From Trachelipus rathkii (lineage: Eukaryota; Arthropoda; Malacostraca; Isopoda; Trachelipodidae), in assembly GCA_015478945.1 (NCBI GenBank), contig JABUQX010042127.1:1-30000 (forward strand): DNA of 30,000 nt. The letters run 5' to 3'. Every line of letters starts with the position of its first letter. Positions within the stretch are counted from its first letter, which is position 1. The notes beneath the pieces are model-generated. The model saw only the letters and a program-made list of their open reading frames with translations, searched no databases and was not told the DNA's origin. Shown one piece after another: positions 23,290 through 30,000 of this stretch. Made by a program: the position numbers and the translations under genes.

Positions 23290-24048
23290 TAAACATTAGT
23301 TTATAAGTCATAATAATAGTTTGGGTGATTAGAGTTTGAAAGACAGATCCTCGGTGTAAATAAGCTATTTGGTTACAAATGGTAGCATGCTGAACATTAA
23401 TTAATTTGAGTTGAATACTTTCAGTCAGAATATGTTGGTAAAGAGAGGTATGAAAGCGAATTAAATGCTAGAATGATAGTATAGAGGAAAGGCTTGATGT
23501 AAATGGGAATTGGCAGAATGGTACTGGTGAATTTTAATGTTGGTGGTGATAAAGGTAGATCTAAGTATTTGGGAGAGATAGGTTTAAATGAGGTTTAAAT
23601 TGTTAACTGTGCTAAATGTATATATTCTAGTAGGATATCAGACTGTGGTCTGGAATAAGAGTTTAATAGATCTTAAAGTAGATGTGTTCAGTATGGAACT
23701 AAGTGCGTGTTTAAGGATAGTGGTGAGAAGACTTTATAAAATAATAGGATTAAACGGATTCGAATAGTTGTGTGGAGTGAAGAAATGGATAATAGAGAGA
23801 ATAATGAAAAAGTAAACGTTGAGAATGGTTTGGTCATATGTGGAATAGGATGGAATGATAATAGAAGATTTTTCAGAAAATTATTCGTTAAGTGTGTTTA
23901 GGAAATATACGACTGTGGGAGACCGAAAGAAAAGAAGTATGGATTGAGTCAGTAAATGGAATGATGCCTGGAGGAGAAGAAATGTGAGTTTTGGCTGAGG
24001 CGTAGAAATATAATTAAGGATCGCATATATTGGAGTACTGTGCGGTGA
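23290..24048 (+). pseudogene. Decayed LINE, C-terminal region
   Basis: This is the C-terminal part of a non-LTR retrotransposon polyprotein, downstream of the catalytic box, of the same broad family as the remnant at 5780-6575. Recognisable blocks in order are a KYLG-like piece near 23570, VDVFSMELSACLRIV near 23675 (usual form: EM..LR..CG), WFGHMWNRME at 23826-23855, GRPKEK near 23917, and RRNIIKDRIYWSTVR ending in TGA at 24046-24048. In decapod LINEs the last blocks read WFGHVERM, GRP and a [QK]DR..W tail just before the stop, as here. Frameshifts and stops separate the blocks. Sequence after the stop to about 24240 is probably the element's 3' untranslated region. The left limit is uncertain. 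Confidence 0.8.
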
Positions 24049-24240
24049 GATTGTGAAGGAGGTTGGTTGCGGCTGCACTAGGCCAGGGATCTGAAACCTC
24101 ACATATCAAGAGAAGCCCATGGTGATGGTACCGTCGCGATGCTGTGAAAGCTGCTAGGGTAGGACTTTTCTGACCGGAGAGTTTAAATCAAGCACTAATA
24201 GCTATGAAAACATTAATTCAAGCGGTAGAGGTGGGCTTTC
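24049..24240 (+). other. Probable LINE 3' untranslated region
   Basis: This segment follows the LINE stop codon and is GC-raised in its first half, with no tail or target duplication recognised. The assignment is by position only. An AGAGGTGGGC motif near 24227-24236 resembles one class of hAT terminus, but no partner was found. Confidence 0.35.
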
Positions 24241-24456
24241 TTTTCTCGATATGTGTAATATTTCTTCTATTGCCCTGGAACATCTGAAATATTCTGTTTA
24301 CCGGTGCATTCAATTTGACACCATATTGCAACAATGATTGTTTACAAAGTATATAAAAGGAGGAGTGATGTGAATATGAATATAAAAGATTATAATACGG
24401 AGAAAGCTTTTGGTTTGCGTTATCATTCTTTATAAAGTAACAGGATTGTTACAGAT

Positions 24457-24520
24457 GTACTTAGATTGTTCAAGTACAAAGTACAGGGTAATGAGTACGT
24501 TTTCCACATACAAGTACAAA
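24457..24520 (+). repeat. Cluster of AAGTAC/GAGTAC motifs
   Basis: Five GTAC cores occur in about 65 bp: ATGTACTT, CAAGTACAAAGTACAG, TGAGTACG and CAAGTACAAAGG. Dense AAGTAC/ACTTGAGTACTT motifs are common inside non-autonomous hAT elements, so this may be a fragment of one. Element ends were not found. Confidence 0.3.
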
Positions 24521-24589
24521 GGTCAGTATCGGTTTATAGAAACAACAAAATAAGCTGTTTGATAATATTAATTCCCATTTTTATTCTAT

Positions 24590-25015
24590 AATAAATTATA
24601 CACTATAATATCATTATAATATAAATACATATAACTATACTATATATATATATTAATATATATAAAATTATTCAATAATTATAAATTGCCAAATCTTGTA
24701 ATTTCCATAATATATGATAAAATATTTGTAAATTATAATATATATAAAATATTAAAGATGAAATAAAATAACAAATAAATATATATATGTTAAATATATA
24801 GCTTAGTTTAAGGTACTATATAATAATAATAATTAACTATATTTAATAATTAAATCGTACCTATAACATATAATATATATACATACACACTTTTATTACT
24901 TATAAATTATAATTTTATGCTATATATACTTTTTTTTATCATCTATATATATACATCATTCATCATCATCTCCTACATATATATTAATCTCACATCATCC
25001 ATCATTCATATCACC
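24590..25015. repeat. AT-rich low complexity grading into a CAT/ATC-rich tract
   Basis: TA/TAA runs up to about 24950 are followed by CATCATTCATCATCATC-type sequence to about 25015. Confidence 0.75.
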
Positions 25016-26275
25016 AGACCACGAACCATTCTTCCTTTCTCAAAGACTGGAAGGTAAGGGGGTAACATGCCATCAGGAAAACAGAAAATATGTAGAATGA
25101 ATATATGAATGCAGTAGAAAAAAGCCAACCGTTACACCACACAATTTTATTAGACAAATTAGTGAGAACTATATCGTCGCAGTAGAAAAATGGAGAACTG
25201 AGAGGATTTGCCTAAGGAACGATAAAGGATGGAAATTCCTCTACTATTGAATTGAATCGATCATGTGGGGGGTTGCATGTTTGACATGAATCGGTTAGCA
25301 TGCATTACTCTAAAACCTCCCGACATATCACTCCTATTATAACACTTTCTTCATCAGGCGTCATGCTCAAACTCAATTCTCTACTCTCAGGGCTATTCCT
25401 TTTCCTGACGGTCAATTCAATAAGAAGCATTATTATCTTAGGTCCCACATCTCGCATGGTCGATTCTTCTGCAACCAACACGGGTTACTATATACAAAAA
25501 TAACGAAAACTGATCGACGTATAGTATCACGAAGAACTCAAAAAGTTAAAACAACAAATCTAAACGATATTAAATAATATCCCCAAATACAACATTATTC
25601 TTCACAAAAGGTCAACTCTCTAATAAGTTGCATCCATTTTCAATTTTATAGTACCAAGATCAAACGTATAGGATTACTGCATTCAAGATTTACACACATT
25701 GGGAATTTAATTAAAAAAATAATGCAAAAATAACAAGAAATAGAAAAATTCAACAAATGAATAAATCTCTTGCAGTACAAATAAGATGATGGATATTATA
25801 TTTGGGCATTGGTCAGGAATAACACAAAGCGTTATTATATTATAGTTCTTTATCCGCAATTCTCGGTAGACCGGTTATCTATTGTGAGAGGTCTGGAATG
25901 TAGGGCGATACAGAAGCCAAAGGCCAAAAAATTGAGTGGAAGAATTCTGTATTTTCGTGATCTGAGCTAAGATATAGTAATATATTTTATTGCAAAATCC
26001 CAAGAGAAGGTTCTATTCAATAGATTGCAAATGAATATCGAAACTGAAGACTAGGAAGGTCAAACCTCTGCTTAGAACATATTGATAGATATGGACAGAC
26101 ATTGCAGAAATAAGAGAAATGATGTAAAGATTTCAAGAAAAGTGGGAGAAATGCCATATATGTGGAAAATGAAGTGAATGGATTAACAAGCTAAATATGG
26201 TAATTAAATGAACTAGAAAATATAAACAAAATATAATGGGTAATAAGGAGAATATGGAAAGATAGAATGTGTTGA
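25016..26275. other. Unrecognised DNA
   Basis: A 67-codon plus-strand ORF (25300-25503) has no motif. The rest is AT-rich mixed sequence with no element signature. Confidence 0.5.
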
Positions 26276-26279
26276 ATCA

Positions 26280-26440
26280 TATATCATAATATATATTATA
26301 TAATTATAAATATATAAAAATATAATAATTATTAATATATAAATAATATAATAATATGTAATATATTAAAATATAAATTAAAATAATTATTATAAGATAA
26401 ATATAGTAATTAAATAATTATATATTAATTAATTTATTTC
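26280..26440. repeat. TA/TAA-rich tract
   Basis: Low-complexity AT sequence with ATAATTAT-type runs. Confidence 0.8.
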
Positions 26441-27805
26441 TCAAGCACCTAAAATATCACTAATATTTTACATGTTAACATTTAGCTTTATATATAGACA
26501 TACTTATTACATTACTATAATAATCTCACAATAATAATACACTAATTAAAACAGTTATTATGTGCGATATTGGGAATTACACATCATTAAAAACATATTC
26601 AACATTACCGGGTATTCCCTTTTAAACAAAGGTCTCAGCTAAGGGTTGATAATATGACCAACCACCTATGCTTCAATTTGATCTAAAACTTTACTAACTA
26701 CTACAAATCTTCATACATCATTCCTTTCATTCACATATTTTATAATATTCAACAGATCTCAGATCTTGTTTTACCATATTCTCCGGCTCTTATTACATAA
26801 CTTCAAAACAGTACTTGGGTCCGTGCACCGTTTTTGTACATTGGAGATAAGAGTACTCTTCTAAGCTTATGATCTTTAATAATCTCTCATTGTTCAAACA
26901 CGCTATCCAAAGAAATTCTTCTCCCATTCTTATAACTCCTGCTTTAGATTCGTCACTGAAGAAACGCGAGAATCAGGGTTGTCGATTAAAGGGTAGGGAC
27001 GCCGTGCGAGTGTGCTCATCCATTCTCCATCAGTGTGCTACCACTGCTTGCCTTTCAGTATCACTCTACAGTGCTTTGATACTCATCATATGCAGTATTG
27101 GGGGCGGGGATAGGCGCGAGGGACAGTAGGCACATCTGTGTCAGCTGCGGGGGCATTATATTAAAAATAGACTAGCAAATCACCAATCGACTCTATTATT
27201 TTTAACATTAGGACATCAATTATATTCTTTTTATTCGTTTTTGATCGATCATTTCTGTTTCTATTTACGTAAGCTATAGACACTAAATATACCTACATTA
27301 AGGAACAACCATTTCAACTAACCTTTATGCCAATAAGAAGCTTTGATAACAAAGAACACTATGACTAACTATCAAATACAACAGTACTATTAATATAACG
27401 CATATGATTGCAAATAAGTTACAATAATATACCTGAAAATACCAGAAAATTAATTCTTCTCCTATATTTCGCCATTTACATTATTGTATTCAATGTATAA
27501 AGATTTGATCCAAACATCCTTACCACTTACTCTTAAACGCACTTGTTCATTATTCCATATTAAACAATCATATTTTAGAAAACTTCTCCAAAAACTTTAT
27601 ATATTATCTATAATATATAATATTCTAAGCATATATCTTCCCTAAACATTCAAATAACTAATTACCTATAATTATATTACAGTTACTAATTAAATCTTAC
27701 CTTATAATACAGGTAACTATATTGCTACTCTACCTAATTCGCTATCGGAAACTATATCAACTAACATAAATGCTTTGTTATAACAATTCCAATCGAATCA
27801 TCAAC
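26441..27805. other. Unrecognised DNA with a GC-raised patch at 26990-27150
   Basis: An 86-codon ORF (26869-27129, +) enters the GC-raised patch (GGGGGCGGGGATAGGCGCGA near 27100) but has no recognised domain. The patch does not match the four-copy GC-rich repeat. Nothing else was seen. Confidence 0.45.
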
Positions 27806-27811
27806 CATCAT

Positions 27812-27935
27812 TCTGATATATAATATATATATATATATATATAAATAATATCTCTAATACTATATAAATAGTATATATCATTTATAAATACTAATAAAAT
27901 TATATACATATATTATAATATATATATATAAATAT
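27812..27935. repeat. (TA)n-rich tract
   Basis: TA runs with slips. Confidence 0.85.
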
Positions 27936-27936
27936 G

Positions 27937-28050
27937 GTTTTTGATGCGGTGAATCTGAAGATGAGTCTGAGAGGATATGGTAGATAGAGTTTGTATAGAG
28001 GTGTGTATAAAATGGAATTAGGGTTTTATGAAGTAATAACAGTAGATATA
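27937..28050 (+). pseudogene. Possible LINE reverse transcriptase scrap
   Basis: One plus-strand frame reads VFDAVNLKMSLRGYG. It resembles the reverse-transcriptase stretch YDRVNREALWQVLRMYG of decapod LINEs, with the catalytic-region Asp kept. The match is short and includes a stop soon after. It is bounded by TA arrays on both sides. It could be the upstream part of the fragment at 29090-29400, split by TA arrays, or coincidence. Confidence 0.3.
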
Positions 28051-28054
28051 AGAA

Positions 28055-28315
28055 TAAGGTATATTATATAAATTATATATACTATAATATAATATAAATA
28101 TATAGTATATAATATATATTATATATATTAATTTATATAATATAGTATATAATATATATTATAAATATTATTAATATATATAATATAATACCGTATATAT
28201 ATATATAATAATTATATATATATATAACATATATATTTTAATATATATATATATATATATAAATATAATATATATATATATATATAATATATATAATATA
28301 TAATATATATATGAA
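28055..28315. repeat. (TA)n array
   Basis: TA runs with slips. Confidence 0.9.
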
Positions 28316-28399
28316 GAACTACTTTTGTCGTAGTGATTAATTTACTTTAGAGAGGAAGCCTTGGATTCTTTTTTAGTGGGTCTTGTGCAAGGGGTGCGC

Positions 28400-28731
28400 T
28401 TTATATATTATATATATATACTATATATATATATATATCATATAATATAATAAATATATTATCATAATTATAATATTATATATATATATAATTATATATA
28501 TATATAATAATTATATATTATATATTAATAATATATATTAAATATATGTATAATATACTATATAAATAATACTATATTATATTATATATATAAATATATA
28601 ATAATATATATAATAATAATTATAATATAATATTATAATAATAGTATATAATATATAAATAATATTATATAATATATATAATATATATTATATTTTATAT
28701 AATATATATATAATCTATTATATAATATATA

Positions 28732-28767
<36 letters not shown>

Positions 28768-28784
28768 TAAATATAGTATATTAG

Positions 28785-28824
<40 letters not shown>

Positions 28825-28866
28825 ATATATATAATAATATATATATTATATATATATATATATATA
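28400..28866. repeat. (TA)n array
   Basis: A 465-bp block of TA/TAA/ATTATA. It is separated from the preceding array by about 85 bp of mixed sequence (28316-28400) that I do not recognise. Confidence 0.9.
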
Positions 28867-29089
28867 TGCTAACTCTAGAAAGTCACAATCCAATCTAACT
28901 ACAACAGCTACCGGGAAAGGAATACATTGTTGAAGATCCTGGTAAAATATTTTAGTGCGGAAAAATTGTAATAAAAAACATATCTAAATAAAATAGATAC
29001 AGGAAAATGGAAAACATTTTTGAATGTAAAAATTTAGTAAGGAAAATGGAAAAAAAAAATAAATAAAAAATTGCTAACTTTTTGGGGGA

Positions 29090-29400
29090 GCTGAGGCGGT
29101 GGGGACATAGTATAATGTGAGGTGGACAGTAGGATGTTAGGTTAAGGTATTAATTATGTTGATGAGGAGTGGGTTATTATTGGGGATGATAATAGGGTGT
29201 AATCAAGTGATGAGGGTCGAGTGTGGTAATGGGATTTTGCATTATCGGACTGTATCTATATGGAGTAATCACATGTGATGCAGATTAGTATTTTTGTAGT
29301 CTTAGAGATAGTGAGTTAGGAGGATGTAGTTTAGGTATGACGATAGTGGAGCGAGTGTAAGAATAAATGGTGTAAGAGTGAGTTATTTAATAGTTTGAAT
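29090..29400 (+). pseudogene. Decayed LINE reverse transcriptase fragment
   Basis: Near the right end a frame reads YDDSGASVRINGVRV (about 29337-29381), matching the Y[VD]DSRACVRINGVE.. block of the same LINE family as 5780-6575. At DNA level GTGTAAGAATAAATGG is identical to the corresponding place in that remnant (about 6349-6364). Upstream sequence is G-rich like the LINE sense strand but not alignable by eye. The frame breaks and stops soon after. It ends about 25 bp before the GC-rich repeat copy D, on the same strand. Confidence 0.65.
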
Positions 29401-29424
29401 AAATAAATATATTTATTTGTAAAA

Positions 29425-29610
29425 GTATTACACGGAAATGTAGGGGGCGAGCCGACGGGGATCACAGGGGGGACGTTTTCCATACCCGTAAGGGCGGGGC
29501 GCGGCGGGGAGGAACCTCTCCCCGAGGGAAATTAAGTCCTACCCGTGTTCCCGGAAAGGCCGAGAGACCCCGCACTCCTGCCACGTGGCGTATAATCCTG
29601 GTTATTTAAA
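29425..29610 (+). repeat. GC-rich dispersed repeat, copy D (best preserved)
   Basis: This copy best shows the order of blocks: GTATTACACGG, TAGGGGGCGAGCCGACGGGG, GGGGGGACGTTTTCC, ATACCCGTAAGGGCGGGG, GGGGAGGAACCTCTCCCCGA, GGGAAATTAAGTCCTACCC, GGAAAGGCCGAGAGACCCC, GCACTCCTGCCACGTGGCGT. All three other copies match these blocks in order. No long ORF, tRNA-like promoter or terminal inverted repeat was recognised. It may be an untranslated region of the adjoining LINE, because RT sequence lies just upstream, or an independent element. Confidence 0.75.
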
Positions 29611-29820
29611 GGAAAAATATGAAAGCTTCGAAGGTTATAGAAAGATCATTTGATGGTAACAAATGGCCAAGAAATATTTTCTGATAGTTTCACTCGATTT
29701 ACTATAATTATACTAATTTTTTTTATTTATTTTTTTTTTTTTTTTAACATTTCCTTAACTAAAATTTTAATCAGGATTCCAAATAATGTATTCTTTTCCT
29801 GTAACTATGTATTTTGAGAT

Positions 29821-29821
<1 letters not shown>

Positions 29822-29865
<44 letters not shown>
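29822..29865. repeat. 44-base poly(T) tract
   Basis: An uninterrupted run of 44 T, with further T runs at about 29717-29745. A poly(A) tail of a minus-strand retrocopy lying to its right would look like this. The 100 bp to the right, read on the minus strand, are not recognised. Confidence 0.9.
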
Positions 29866-29867
<2 letters not shown>

Positions 29868-29967
29868 GGCATAATTAGACAGCATTCAGCAATGTATCTT
29901 TTGTCGCAATCTCTGTTGTAGATTTTCCAAGATCAAGAAAATTGTTTTCGAAGGTTTGACCATAATA

Positions 29968-30000
29968 ATATATATATATATAATATATATATATATATAT
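29968..30000. repeat. (TA)n tract at window edge
   Basis: Alternating TA running off the window. Confidence 0.9.

Noticed and set aside
23881..24102. 73-codon minus-strand ORF
   Set aside because: It is antisense to the recognisable LINE C-terminal blocks, so it is a shadow.
26990..27150. GC-raised patch as a possible fifth copy of the GC-rich repeat
   Set aside because: None of the ordered blocks of that repeat could be found in it on either strand.

Overview
This window looks like repeat-rich, gene-poor nuclear DNA from an arthropod. It is most plausibly from a decapod crustacean such as a crab or shrimp. Four things point that way: a very AT-rich background broken by huge (TA)n arrays; decayed LINE reverse transcriptases whose surviving blocks (GEEQGSFRSVRGCVDQ, RQGCVMYP, WFGHMWNRME, RRNIIKDRIYWSTVR) resemble a LINE family common in decapod genomes; a TTAGG-type telomere-like patch; and a tRNA-derived SINE. 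The taxon is inferred from family resemblance, not proven. I found no intact protein-coding gene, rRNA, tRNA or CRISPR array, and no sign of bacterial gene organisation.

Layout. 1-2.9 kb: a SINE on the minus strand (322-547), a 650-bp TA array, and two minus-strand copies of a GC-rich dispersed repeat. 2.9-5.8 kb: TA arrays, a pair of CRE-like palindromes, and unrecognised DNA. 5.8-6.8 kb: a decayed LINE reverse transcriptase, followed at once by a 246-bp inverted-repeat element that carries degenerate TTAGG repeats. 6.9-9.3 kb: TA and GT microsatellites and unrecognised DNA. 9.4-10.8 kb: a third copy of the GC-rich repeat (plus strand), then an 838-bp hAT-like non-autonomous element with symmetrical terminal and subterminal inverted repeats. 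11.6-12.2 kb: a GC-raised island of unknown nature. 12.7-14.4 kb: a decayed hAT transposase on the minus strand that keeps the ADETSDIS motif and the C-terminal dimerisation region. 14.4-23 kb: mostly unrecognised single-copy-looking DNA with chance ORFs and one weak exon candidate near 20.7 kb. 23.3-24.05 kb: the C-terminal part of a LINE. 24.4-29 kb: unrecognised DNA and long TA arrays, with a possible LINE scrap at 27.9 kb. 29.1-29.6 kb: another LINE RT scrap and the fourth GC-rich repeat copy. 29.8 kb: a 44-T tract.

The parts do not work together as a pathway. This is a graveyard of transposable elements: an RNA-copying class (LINE, plus a SINE that would need LINE machinery) and a cut-and-paste class (hAT transposase and hAT-like MITE). 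The least explained item is the GC-rich, about 200-bp dispersed repeat present four times in both orientations. Coordinates of decayed elements are approximate because they rest on recognition by eye.
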